DNA of 24,399 bases from assembly GCA_011109175.1 (NCBI GenBank), contig RDEW01000110.1:38295-62693 (forward strand), written 5' to 3'. Origin of the DNA: Dicyema japonicum. Its lineage: Eukaryota; Dicyemida; Rhombozoa; Dicyemidae. The position numbers and the translations under genes are program-made. The notes under the pieces were generated by a model that searched no databases, was not told the origin of the DNA, and worked only from the letters and a program-made list of their open reading frames with translations. Of this stretch, positions 1 to 9,875 are shown one piece after another. Position 1 is the stretch's first letter; each line of letters starts with the position of its first letter.

Positions 1-192
1 TACTTTTTATTGTTTTAAATATATTGGATCTTTAGGATCACTTAATCTCGTGGTGTACCATGTTTCATACTATTTTTAAATTATTTATATTTTAATTTAT
101 ATTATATTTTTTATTATTAGAAATTTAATATTAGTGCTGTTTCATTTAGTTTAATGAATATTTTGATATATTTACATGCAATTTATGAATAG
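1..192 (+). other. 3' part of an upstream Hsp110 intron
   Basis: AT-rich sequence ending in ATAG directly before the first recognisable Hsp110 codon at 193. No segment here matches the roughly 105 N-terminal Hsp110 residues that are missing, so those exons lie outside the window. If this is all one intron, it is much longer than most in the gene. Confidence 0.5.
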
Positions 193-2831
193 GTGGAGTT
201 TGATGGAAAAGATCTCATTTTAACTCCGACGCAGATTGTTGCAATGATCCTGGGAAAATTAAAGACATTAGCTGAGGCTTCAATGAATACGAGAGTAACT
301 GATACTGTCATTTCTGTTGAGAGTGATTTTTGGCTATTAGTGTAGGTTCCCTTGTTCTTCACTGATCCTCAAAGAAGGGCTGTTATTGATGCTGCAGGGA
401 TCGCTGGAATGAACTGCATTCAAGTCAGCTCCGATGTGGCTTCGGGTTTGTTTCTTACTTATTTAGTGGCTGTCAGTTACGGCTATTATAAGAAAAACAT
501 TTCAAGCACTCCCCCAGGGGAGATTGTAACTGCTATCGTTGACTTCGGTCAGACATCACTACAAACTGCTATTTGCCAGTTCAAGGATGGGTCACTCTCT
601 GTATTTAAACGGTTTATTAACACAGATACTCTCCGTTGCTTACGACGAACTGATTGGGGGATACAGATTGGACTTGATTCTCGCTGAGTACTTCGCAAGT
701 GTCTTCAGGGTGAAATATAAGATGGAAGTTGACCCAAAGTCAAAGGCCTACCAAAAATTGATTTTGGCATGCTCGAAGGTGAAGAAGACAATGTCAATGA
801 ATCCGAATGTAATAAACTTCACGTTGGAGGTATTTCAAAATGACACTGATGTTTCGGCTGAAATTTCTCGGTTATTTTTTGGATGCATTTTTAGGGCGAA
901 ATTTGAAGAATTGTCAGAGCAAGTGTATGTGAGAGTTGTCTCTGTCTTGGAGACAGCTATTTCTCGATCTGGGAAAGAAAAGTCAGAGATACAAGCTGTT
1001 GAGTTGGTTGGAGGTTGCTCACGTGTCCCAAAGTTCATACAAACAGTGGAATCTGTCTTTGGAAAGCCCTCAAGCCATACATTGAATGCCGATGAGGCTG
1101 CAGCTCGTGGATGTGCAATTCAAGGTGCCATTCTGTCCCCAACTCTACGTTCTGCTCCGTATTCCATAAAGGACTGTCTCCCTTATGAGATCACCCTGCA
1201 TTCAAACCCACCGACAGATGACCAGTTGGCATGACACGTGTTAAACTTTGTAGAAAAGAACTGCTACTGACATTGCCTGCAGGGACGTCATTGCCAACTG
1301 GATTCAGGCTAACGTTGAGCTATGGGGGACCATTTACCCTGATTGCCTCCTACTCTGAGGATCCAAGATTGTTTAGTCGGACTATTGGTGGAATTATCTT
1401 GTTATTAAAGCTGAGTTCAAAATTGATCTGGACAGACCTTCTAAGGAAGTCGAAGTAAAGTTCATTGTGGATAAGAATGGGATTGCCAAAGTGAGCAATG
1501 CTATTCTGGTGGAAAGATACACAGAGGAGGTTGAGGATGTTCAAGAAACTCCTCCGAAAAGTACAGTAAAAGATTCAAATCCACCAAAAACTTCTGATCA
1601 AACGGGTTGACATAATAATGTTATCTTAGATGTCAATGGAGATAAACCGGAGCCTTCAGCTGAAAAGGAGGAGAATGGTGATGGCAGTCATAAGGAAGCT
1701 CCCATGGAGGTTCAGGGAAAGGAAGATGAGAAGGATAAACCAGTAGAACCTCCCGCTAAGGTGATTATCTTGTCTATAATGCGATATCTGTGCAATGTTG
1801 TAGGTGGAACAGTCGCCATGTGTGATTAAACGATTGTTTTCGTATTTCACAAAAAACGATAAAAATGTTATTGCATTATTATTTTATATTCAATATTTAG
1901 TTAAATTTTTACTTTATTAGAAAACCGTACAAAAGAAGCGAGTAACAAACCTTCCAGTGACAGTGAGTTCAACTAGTCTAAGAAAGGAAGTGTTTACTAA
2001 CTACCAGGACGTTGAAGTAGGATAGTGTTTAATATGTGTCTAGATGGACATGCAATTGTTCATTAGACATGAAATTGAGTTGGATATCTTGAGGAATGGA
2101 TTGGAGGGTTTAATACTCAACTTCCGCTCTGATTTTGGGGAAAGTCTTAAGCCTTATATAAATCCTGAGGTATCCCTTTGATTATATCTAAGTATTTCTC
2201 TACCATTGAAACCGTGTTGGATGAGACTGAAGACTGGCTTTATGGCGTGGGTCAAAATGCTACGAAAAAAGAGTATTTGGATAAGAAATCGCAAATTGAG
2301 GTTGTCGTTTCCATCGAGACTGTAGGTTTATTATTTCCCTGCTAAAACGCGCGCTTTTGAGTACGAAAATTTTCCACATTGTATGGAAGAGCTCTCAGCC
2401 CAGTTGACACGTGTAGGTGAACGGGTCCGTCTTGTAGAAGCCGTATTAATTTTTGTTAAGTTTTAGGGAGAGTATGATTACCTGTGTGAAGAGGATAGGT
2501 CCTCTGTGTTGAAGGGGACCGCTGAGGTTGTGGAGTGGTTTCAGAAGGCATCAGCTCTTCGTAAGAACATCTGCTTGTTTTCTGACCCCTGTGTGACTGT
2601 GGCAGAGGTTAATGAACGACTGAAGGTTTGATGGAGGACATATAGTAGGTTCTGAATGGGGAGATAATGCCTATATTGTCTAAACCTAGACCAGAAGTTG
2701 TGCCTCCTCCTGTGGAGAAGGATGAAATGGTTGTTGAGGGAGAAGCAGGCAAACCTCAAGAGAAGGAGGAAATGGTTGTTGAGGGAGAAGCAGGCAAGCA
2801 TGAAGAGAATGCACAAATGGATGTGGAGTAG
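193..2831 (+). CDS. HSPA4: Hsp110-family chaperone (HSPA4-like), 5' partial, 14 visible exons
   Basis: Hsp110 proteins are cytosolic Hsp70 relatives that act as nucleotide-exchange factors and holdases. Exons by hand: 193-315, 346-445, 467-600, 626-870, 895-1224, 1254-1387, 1411-1605, 1630-1760, 1921-2016, 2044-2169, 2193-2321, 2362-2442, 2467-2625, 2649-2831. They join without a frame break into 721 codons plus stop. Landmarks: FFTDPQRRAV, the phosphate-binding EIQAVELVGGCSRVP segment, TLNADEAAARGCAIQ, the substrate-binding domain starting YEITLHSN, a long acidic loop, TEDWLYG, then a helical tail ending MDVE. Adding the roughly 105 missing N-terminal residues gives about 830, close to human HSPA4 (840). 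Thirteen introns are visible, twelve of 21-40 nt and one of 160 nt (1761-1920). The acceptor of a further upstream intron ends at 192. Orthology within HSPA4/HSPA4L/HSPH1 is not resolved. Confidence 0.93.
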
Positions 2832-3273
2832 ATTATTTTGATTTACATTGGTTCTTTTATTTGGCTTATTGTTATTATTTTTCACAAAAATTCAATTTAT
2901 TCAGAACATTTAGCGACTAGTTGAATAACTTTTTCTATTAAAGGAGCCAGTTCTCACAGCTGAAAACGCATTAACTCCTCGATTGTCGTTTCTTTTGTAC
3001 GGTTTTATTTAGTTTTCGATTCTCGACTCGAGTATTGGTTTTCAACATGAATTGTGGATCTCCACCGGCGCTACTGGCTATTGAGTGAATCTCGCTTAAA
3101 TTTTCTCAGTAATTAGTAAGTTAGTGTTTAACCGTCAATGTTAATCATCATTAGTTATTGATATCACATATGTAGCTTAAGTGATGCCATTTTATTATGT
3201 GTTGGTTTTGTGAGAAATTTTAACTGTAATCATTGATTAGTGTGCTAGTCTATTGTTTGTGCTTCAATTAGTA
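2832..3273. other. Intergenic region between Hsp110 and the Tigger element
   Basis: No recognisable gene. One possible short first exon begins with ATG at 3047 and reads MNCGSPPALLAIE before a GT at 3085. A GT-AG span of 25 nt (3085-3109) of the local micro-intron type follows, but no convincing continuation was found. The TA at 3272-3273 is the 5' target duplication of the Tigger element. Confidence 0.3.
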
Positions 3274-4938
3274 CAGTAAACTCTACCAAATTTGCCATTT
3301 TTGATTGAATTTTTTTGGCAAATTTCAGAATTTAATCAATAATTTTAAAATAGTTATTGGGCAACTTCTCATCGATGAAAACAACTAAATTTGATTTTAT
3401 TACGAAAAAAAATTATTAAAAAAATGAAGTATTACATTTTATAGAAATAAAAATCAATTCCCATTTGCTTTTTTTATATTTCCGATATTTGCATTAAATC
3501 TTCTAATAGATGTAATAAGGACGACGTCCTCTTCGTTTTCAACGTTCTCATGAAGATCCTTTTCAATTTCGCTTAGCTTGGATGCTCTTTCATTCTATTT
3601 TAGAGTTTTCAATTCAGTAGTTTCTTCACAGATGATTATTTCATCATCAATTAATGATGTTATTTCTTTGCATTTTTTTCAGAATAATGTATAGACATAA
3701 ATTCTTCGATTTCAATCGGATCGTGAATATCCGAATTATATTTCTTTTGTTCACATTTACTAATGGTGTGCTAGTACCCGATTTTTTTTGAATTTGGAAA
3801 CAACTTTTGATTGTTTTAGTTATACATCTTCCCAGGCCATTTTTATAAATAGAACAGTGTCTTTAAGGTTCAAATTTTTATATGATTCATAAACGGACAT
3901 GTTTTTTTCCAATAATCCACTAACATACTTCAATTTGTGTCTATTAAAGTGGACTTTGAATGTTTTAATAATTCCCAAATCCATTGGATGAATTATTCCT
4001 GTAACATTTTTAGGAAAGAACATTATTTTAATATTTTCCAAATTCGATGGCAAGCAATGAGAAGGACAATTATCTATAAGAAGCAAAATTGACTTCTCTG
4101 CCCTAAAAAATTATTATTATTTCTGCCCTAAAAAATTATCGAATTTTATCATCCAGTTAATAAAAATACATGCGGTCATCCATGCTCTTTTGGAACTGTA
4201 ATACGAAACAGAACACCGATAATCATATTTTTTTAAACACTTGGCATTTTTGATTTTGCAATCAATAAAGGCTTTAATTTATGATTTCCAGACATATTTG
4301 TGCATAACATCACAAATACTCTATCTTTGAAGTTTTTGTATCTTCCGAACGGAGTCTTGCAGATACTTCTGGATGGAATAAGCTTGTAAAAAATCCCAGT
4401 TTCATCCAGGTTATAAATCTGATCACAAGTATATGACTGAAACTTTTTGAAATTCTTTGAGAAACAATGCACCTTAAAATTTAAAAACATTAGAATACCT
4501 TTTGATTCCATCGAATCCACCCGCTCAACATGCTTTTCATCAAGTTGTGGGAACTAAGTTTTTGACTGTTTTTGCTGAGGAATTTTTAGTTTTTTAATTG
4601 TTCCAAAATTGACTCACGACTCTTTAAGATAGCGTTAACTGTCCTTCGGCAAATGTTCACTTTAAACAAAAAGGAAAATTTATCGGCAATTTTTTGGCGT
4701 GATAATAAGTTGTTGTCCTCCTTATAACGCAATATTTGCACTTTTTTTCGATAGTAAGTCTTGTACGTCGACCACTAGTATCACAACGAGGCATGTTACT
4801 TGAATAAAGCTTTATTGTTTTAATTTTCAGTAATTTTTTTAAACATTTAAAAAAAAACTGGCAAATTTCCACTAAAATTGGACTATTTCTTTAAAAAATG
4901 GCAAATCTGAGAATTGGCAAATTTATGAGATTTTACTG
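3274..4938 (-). mobile_element. Tigger/pogo-type DNA transposon, decayed
   Basis: Terminal inverted repeats begin CAGTAAA at 3274 and end TTTACTG at 4938. Both termini also carry the AAATTTGCCA-like block inverted, and TA dinucleotides flank the element (3272-3273 and 4939-4940), as expected for Tc1/mariner-pogo insertion. The interior is a minus-strand transposase in broken frames. The N-terminal CENP-B-like helix-turn-helix lies near 4657-4800. The first catalytic Asp is in YNLDETG (4233-4520 frame), the second in LLIDNCPSH and the third in HPMDLG (3820-4086 frame). Frameshifts and stops separate these blocks, so the element is non-autonomous now. Length is about 1.67 kb. Confidence 0.88.
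3820..4800 (-). pseudogene. Tigger transposase remnant
   Basis: From its 5' end on the minus strand, a start-like ATG near 4795 opens MPRCDTSGRR, followed by a helix-turn-helix that resumes in another frame (ILRYKEDNN), showing a small indel. The DDE catalytic core follows in two further open stretches at 4233-4520 and 3820-4086. All three acidic catalytic positions of pogo-type transposases (DETG, IDNCPSH, HPMDLG) are visible. The protein cannot be translated in one frame, and no micro-intron arrangement repairs it. Confidence 0.82.
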
Positions 4939-5400
4939 TACTTTTATTTGTCGTTTGTTGGTTATTTGTCCCGTGGAGCTTGCATGATGGATGTTTTAGT
5001 GATAGTATTTTTGTGTCTCAAACAATACAGTTTGCTTCTTGNAATGAAAATTTATCAGCAATTCTTTGGAATGATAATAAGTTGTTGTCCTCCTTATAAC
5101 GCAATATTTGCACTTTTTTCGATAGTGAGTCTTGTACATCAACCACTAGAATCACAACGAGGCATGTTACTTGAATAAAGCTTTTAACACTTTAAAAAAA
5201 TCTGGCAAATTTCCACTAAAATTGGATTTCTTAACAAATGGCAAATCTGAGAATTGGCAAATATAAGAAATGTCAAATTTATTAAATTTTACTGTACTTT
5301 TATTTGTCGTTTGTTGGTTATTTGTCCCGTGGAGCTTGCATGATGGATGTTTTAGTGTAATAGTATTTTTGTGTCTCAAACACTACAGTTTGCTTCTTGG
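4671..5400. repeat. Two diverged versions of one locus joined at a single N (5042)
   Basis: Sequence 4671-5041 (3' end of the Tigger element plus about 100 bases of flank) is repeated at 5043-5400 with scattered substitutions and small indels. Both versions include the same host flank after the TA, so they are the same insertion, not two transposon copies. The simplest reading is two haplotypes or contig ends placed in series. The second version has two extra bases near 5359, which changes the downstream frame relative to the first. Confidence 0.8.
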
Positions 5401-5827
5401 GATTTTCAAATTCACGTCGTTTTGTGGTGGTTCAGTAGAAATAAAGGGATCTCTAACCTTTTCCGACCAGAAATGGGCTATGTTCATATCGTTGGTGTGC
5501 AAGTCATTCTAACGGAATTTGGAACAATGACTCTGAAACACAAAAATGATCAAACAACGATAGAAACCCTGTAAGATGAGGCCAACATCTTGACAAATCC
5601 TCATAAAATAGAAACAGTTTAATCCAGGAAAACTGTAGTAACACTAAAGGAATATCGAAAATTCATTGTGTCTATGATGGGAGATACCGGGACCACATTA
5701 TTAGTTAGGGCTAAGTACATTTCTTTCTGTTCCTGTGGAAAGGTTTTTTCTAGAAGTCTGTTTGGGTGGTTGGATGCTCCTAGGAATTTCTGTTGTTGTT
5801 AACGGAGAGTCAGAGACTTGGAATTAA
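5310..5827 (+). CDS. Candidate micro-intron gene of unknown function, 5' end unresolved
   Basis: An open frame runs through CFSDSIFVSQ (first haplotype, before 5042) and continues in the second version as FASWDFQIHVVLWWF and FRPEMGYVHIVG to 5570. Splicing 5571-5611 (41 nt, GTAAGA...ATAG) and 5704-5753 (50 nt, GT...CTAG) keeps the frame open to a TAA at 5825-5827. I do not recognise the family. Alternative acceptors at the first intron give the same frame. Other overlapping frames are also open, so part of the model may be chance. The Tigger element may sit in its 5' intron. Confidence 0.35.
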
Positions 5828-6405
5828 GACCCGTGACTGTTGGCGGTAACCTCGATGGTGGGTAACTTGGTTTATTATTTTGACGAGTCGTTCATATAAG
5901 GAGTCAGGTTATTTAAAGTGCGAAAGTCGTCCAGTTCCTCAACTAAGACATTATGTGGCGGGTTTATAAATTTTGTGGAAAGGGAGGTGTCCATTGNATG
6001 TGGCGGGTTTATTAATTTTGTGGAAAGGGAGGTGGCCATTGACCTTAATGCGTCAGAGTAGATCAGGTTTGAGTGGGTAAATTGGTGGTAGATAATTGAT
6101 TTCGGCTTAATTGTATCAGGACACATAACCTGTCCAAATTTCCGACCAATTAACCGCCAAATAGTCGCATCTTCAATTTCGTGGAACGAAATATGAACCC
6201 GGACAGTTTTTTGCTAGGAACTTCGGTTTTCTGATGTCACATGTTTTCTCTCCTCATCAATGTTCACGAAAAGAAGACAATACTTTTCATTCAACTTTAT
6301 GACCAATTAACCAGTTCGATCAGTATTTCTCAACTTTTTTTGTATCCCATCTATGGAACGATTTAAAAAAACTGTCTATAATTTATCACCCCCGTCATAA
6401 CTATA
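5828..6405. other. No recognised gene; short duplication at 5953-6041
   Basis: I see no coding signal I can support here. A 44-base block starting ATGTGGCGGGTTTAT occurs at 5953-5996 and again at 5998-6041, separated by a single N at 5997. The pattern matches the other N-joined duplications in the window. Confidence 0.6.
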
Positions 6406-6883
6406 AATATTAATGTTATAATTCCAGAAAATCGTGGTAGTGATTATGAAAGGTAACTTCCAATGTGTGCTCAATGCAGGCAGGTCATATTGGAGACCTG
6501 TCATAACAACTTTAATTTATTAATTAATTGTTTTTATTTTTTATTTTTATTTTTTAAAGACAATTATTTAACAAAGAAACAAATGTTAGTTAAGAAAGCC
6601 TGCTTCGTGGATCGTGGACGAGTTACCTTGGAGTATGGCCATTNAATATTAATGTTATAATTCCAGAAAATTGGGTTAGTGATTATGAAAAGTAACTTCC
6701 ATTGCGTGCTCAATGCAGGCGGGTCATAATGGAGACTTGTCATAACAACTTTAATTTATTAATTAATTGTTTTTATTTTTTATTTTTATTTTTTAAAGAC
6801 AATTGTTTAACAAAGAAACAAATGTTAGTTAAGAAAGCCTGCTTCGTGGATCGTGGACGAGTTACCTTGGAGTATGGCCATTC
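6406..6883. repeat. About 238-base duplication joined at N 6644
   Basis: 6406-6643 and 6645-6883 are the same sequence with several substitutions. Both contain the same putative exons of the candidate gene that follows, and they differ in encoded residues (for example ETYNYL versus ETYNCL). This could be two alleles or two assembled contig ends. Confidence 0.8.
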
Positions 6884-7071
6884 CAATCATTTGTCTCAGC
6901 CAGAACCCTTCTTGTTGATCCATTTTTTTTCTGGTAAGCATTCCTTCGGCTCTTGATGACTTGTATTCATTTAAAAAATTAATTACTAATTTTTATTTAA
7001 AAATTTGTTAATTTAACCCTTTCTTGATGGACTAAGAGAACCTGCAACGAAAACCGAAGTGATCGGCTAAT
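6667..7071 (+). CDS. Candidate micro-intron gene of unknown function, 5' partial
   Basis: Exons proposed at 6667-6691, 6719-6738, 6799-6933 and 7040-7071, with GT-AG introns of 27, 60 and 106 nt. The joined frame reads through SDYEKRVIMETYN, KKACFVDRGRVTLEYGH and LSQPEPFLLIHFF to a TAA at 7069-7071. The parallel haplotype (6406-6643) supports the first two introns, because its substitutions keep the same frame and splice sites. I recognise no domain. The upstream exon or exons are not identified and the last exon is the weakest part. Confidence 0.4.
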
Positions 7072-7953
7072 GAATAGTCTCCGGTCAGTCGTACCTACCG
7101 AAATTGTTTCAGATTTCAAGAAAAACACCGAGAATAATGAAGATGCTACAAGAAAAAAAGGAACCAAATGAATCCTTAACTAATAATTACCACACTTTGT
7201 TACAAACTATTTAAAATAAGAAAATCCATTCCCAAACACGATCGTTAATGCCGAGAAATCAAAATAAGTCCTAAAGTAGGACACCCTGATCTATTTCCTG
7301 TATCGCCATTCTTCTGCTCCNACCAAATGAATCCTTAACTAATAATGACCACACTTTGTTACGGACTATTTAAAATAAGAAAACCCATTCCCAAACACGA
7401 TCGTTAATGCCGAGAAATCAAAATAAGTCCTAAAGTAGGACACCCTGATCTATTTTCTCTATCGGCATCCGTCTGCTCCCACTATTGCATGTAGCTTTGC
7501 TTTTCATTCACAACAGCTCCATGCTCCAGTTTAATTCCACATCAGAGATATTTTCAAACTAGTCACTTTTAACACTTGTCATTTAAAACACGACGCAGTT
7601 TAAAAGGTAGAAGTTGGTAAGACGATTTTTTTGAAGTTCGTGTTCTTGTTAGTTCTCCATGACTACCAGAAACCTACGTATGCCGGCAGTTCTCTGGAAG
7701 CGTCACAACTTTGTGGTATGCCTCTATACACGACGCAGTTTAAAAGGTAGAACTTGCTAAGACGATTTTTTTGAAGTTCGTGTTCTTTTTAGTTCTCCAT
7801 GACTACCAGAAACCTCCGTACGTCTGCAGTTCTCTGGAAGCGTCATAACTTTGTGGTATGCCTCTAAACAGTCGCAATCTTCCATTATGTTAGGGAAATA
7901 GTCAAAAGAACAAAGATACTTTAATTAAAAATATTAACAAAAAATAAATATTT
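7022..7953. repeat. E2 array unit 1, 3' flank (conserved non-E2 part)
   Basis: This stretch lies downstream of E2 copy 1 on the minus strand and is homologous to 18840-19356. Its first part also resembles 10440-10540, and its second part 10535-10706. It includes an N-joined duplication (7163-7320 and 7322-7479), a 140-base tandem duplication without N (7588-7727 and 7728-7867), and two copies of the inverted repeat GTCCTAAAGTAGGAC (7268-7282, 7427-7441). Apart from one short conserved minus-strand frame I see no gene. Confidence 0.7.
7757..7885 (-). CDS. Conserved short ORF downstream of E2 copy 1 (42 aa)
   Basis: ATG at 7885 opens MEDCDCLEAYHKVMTLPE and stops at 7757. The same peptide segment recurs at 10607-10687 (MEDCDFLEAYHIVMTLPE, 26 aa) and, with ATA replacing ATG, upstream of position 19247 (SSEAYQKV, EILQKYV). 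A fourth, partial match lies in the tandem copy at 7588-7727. Similarity at the residue level between units suggests past coding, possibly as an exon of a gene that lay downstream of the E2. The length and reading frame beyond the shared 25 or so residues are not conserved. Function unknown. Confidence 0.35.
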   Translation of the reverse strand: MEDCDCLEAYHKVMTLPENCRRTEVSGSHGELKRTRTSKKSS

Positions 7954-8635
7954 TTATTCATCATCACTATAATAATCTTCATTGTAGTAATCGTCATAGA
8001 GATCATCCTCGGGTTGATCGTCCTCAAATATAGGGTCCAAATTTAGATCGTCGTCGTATTCTTTGGGGCATCTGTACTTATCATCCTCCGTTAAGAGATA
8101 TCTAGTCTCTCCGCAGATTCTGCATATGAATGAACGTGACTGTTCAGCGAGTTCTCTGATTTTCAGAGTAGGATAAATTAATTCCCGGAAATCGTACTCA
8201 AAGTCCGTAAAAAGGGTAATAATAGTAAGAAGCATTGTCCTTACTATGATATCAGAATCAAATCAACTCGTCCAGGTTGGTAACCATTTTTCAGCATCAC
8301 TTCCAGGTTTGGTAAAGCAGATAGGTTTATTTAGTTGGAAGTGTCCATTTGGCTGATTTAGTTATAAATGACTACTGTAAAAATAAAGAAATTCGCATCT
8401 TCCGTTGGGTAATCTTTAGGAATGACTATTTTTCCGTGATAGATTCCTCCTTGAAAGTTAGTTATTTGTGGGCCACGAATCGTAAAGTGCCACTTAAACA
8501 GATTATTTCTGCAAGGATGAGCGTAGTATAATTCTGTTGGTTGAGATAATTCTTGCACTTCGCTTAAAAGTCGAAATACGGCTTTTAATAAATATAAATG
8601 TTACCAGGATCATTGTAATTATATTTTTGATTCAT
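7954..8635 (-). CDS. UBE2J1: UBE2J1-like ubiquitin-conjugating enzyme, copy 1
   Basis: E2 enzymes accept ubiquitin from E1 on a catalytic Cys; UBE2J1 acts in ER-associated degradation. Exons (minus): 8605-8635, 8376-8581, 8268-8352, 7954-8243; introns of 23, 23 and 24 nt. The spliced frame is 203 aa plus stop. It starts MNQKYNYNDP and continues through RLLSEVQELSQPTELYY, KWHFTIRGPQ, YHGKIVIP and PNGHFQLNKPICF, where C is the catalytic residue by position. The family's HHPE downstream of the Cys reads GSDAE here. A CxxC (CRICGE) and a highly acidic tail ending SDDE follow. There is no transmembrane tail, unlike human UBE2J1 (318 aa). AATAAA overlaps the stop codon. Confidence 0.88.
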
Positions 8636-9240
8636 TAACTAGGTCAATTAATTAATAGTTCAATATTTTATTATTTTTTATTTTATCTAAAAAATTTAAT
8701 TAAAAAATAAAATTCATAAAATTTTATATATTTCACGCGAGCCTACTGGCAGAACGTCTTGGCTCGAATCTGAAAGATTGTGTTTTAAGAAAATGTCAAC
8801 TATCGTCAAACAGATTCCATTTGTGAGGCTTCGAGTTCTTCTGGCACGGCCCATTTGTTGAAAGGGATCTTCCTACCTTCTCCCTGACCAACTCCACTGG
8901 TGAAGATTACATTATGATAACTTTTCAGACTAAGAATGAATTGATGTCTGCGACGTTACGACGTGTGATTAAAATGGAAGATGGGGGACTTGCTTCTCCT
9001 ATTTTCTGAAGCAGAAACCTAATTGACTATTGCATGATAGAAATAAGATAACTTGTGAAAAGGAGGGACTTTGAATGAGACTGGTATAAAGGGTGTTTGC
9101 GAGGAAAGGGGGACTTTAATTTACTTGTGTTATTTATGTGTTCTATGGGGTACCGATTATAATGATGTGACCTTTGACCTTGATGGAGGTTCTTATTTGA
9201 AATTCTTTTAGTGAGAGCTACCTTGATGTCTTTTCTTTCG
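8636..9240. repeat. E2 array unit 1, 5' flank
   Basis: The part next to the E2 matches 20282-20600 (unit 3), including TTCACGCGA and the CTACTGGCAGAA/CTACTGCCAGAA block. The distal part around 9050-9235 matches 18270-18450 (GACCTTTGACCTTGATGGAGG versus a near copy). On the plus strand both units keep a related peptide, EFFWHGPFVE near 8833 and EFFWHDLVVE near 20485, each broken by stops within about 60 residues. This may be the remains of a divergently transcribed gene. No intact gene is supported. Confidence 0.6.
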
Positions 9241-9245
9241 CAGAT

Positions 9246-9330
9246 ACGGCCGGGTGGCGCAGTGCACGAGTGCCGGGCAAAATGTCTGATAACCCCTAGT
9301 ACAAATCTCCTGTTGCAAATTCCGGCTAAA
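9246..9330 (+). repeat. tRNA-like sequence, possible SINE head
   Basis: The block starting GCCGGGTGGCGCAGTG resembles an RNA polymerase III A box (TGGCGCAGTGCACG). About 60 bases later TGTTGCAAATTCC resembles a degenerate B box, followed by CCGGC that can pair with the initial GCCGG. Its GC content is well above the surroundings. A clean cloverleaf and anticodon cannot be drawn by eye, so a tRNA-derived SINE or a decayed tRNA is more likely than a working gene. Confidence 0.35.
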
Positions 9331-9419
9331 AGTTCGTACGATGCTTTAGCCTGACGAGTGACACCGTCATCAGTGAACATCTCACTGCGGAACCGGATCG
9401 TCCAAAAAAGACTGACAAC

Positions 9420-9875
9420 ATAAAGAAAAAAAATAAGAAAAGATCATTCCTTGGTTATCAACAAGGATTAGTTATAAATAAAAGATTGTTTTATTAAATT
9501 TATTTAGGGAAAAGAATAGTTAATTTTAATTTTAATTATTCAGTTGTTGGGAGATGCATAAGCTATTCCCACGGACAACAGCCAACGAGAATTGTTTTAT
9601 TTATTAAATAATTAATTGCAATAAATAATGAATCAAATTAAAATACTGAAATTACTTAATGCAATCAATAATGAATATTGGGAGATCGAAAATACAGTCC
9701 GACCTGTTTTTGGAAACCCAAACTGCTTGGAAAACATGGATTTTGTGGTGATTTATCATTTTCAAACTAATATGATATTTTTTATTAATAAACCCATAAA
9801 TGCAAAAATTTTTAACAAAATTTTAATTATACTTTATTTAACCACAGAAAAACTAAATATTAAATAAATAACAAT
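9420..9875. other. AT-rich stretch with one unassigned plus-strand ORF
   Basis: Low-complexity AT-rich DNA. A 79-residue open frame at 9628-9867 contains one less biased segment (WEIENTVRPVFGNPNC) but otherwise follows base composition. No homology is recognised and there is no support from a second copy in the window. Confidence 0.3.

Noticed and set aside
835-1038. Minus-strand open frame inside Hsp110
   Set aside because: Shadow of the Hsp110 coding exons; the plus-strand reading has full family similarity.
5310-5512. Possible ABC transporter fragment (VEIKGSLTFSDQKW)
   Set aside because: Looks a little like the region after Walker A in ABCC proteins, but there is no Walker A, no signature motif, and the frame exists only in the version with the two-base insertion.
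7588-7867. CRISPR-like or satellite array
   Set aside because: Only two adjacent copies of a 140-base unit; no short repeats separated by unique spacers.
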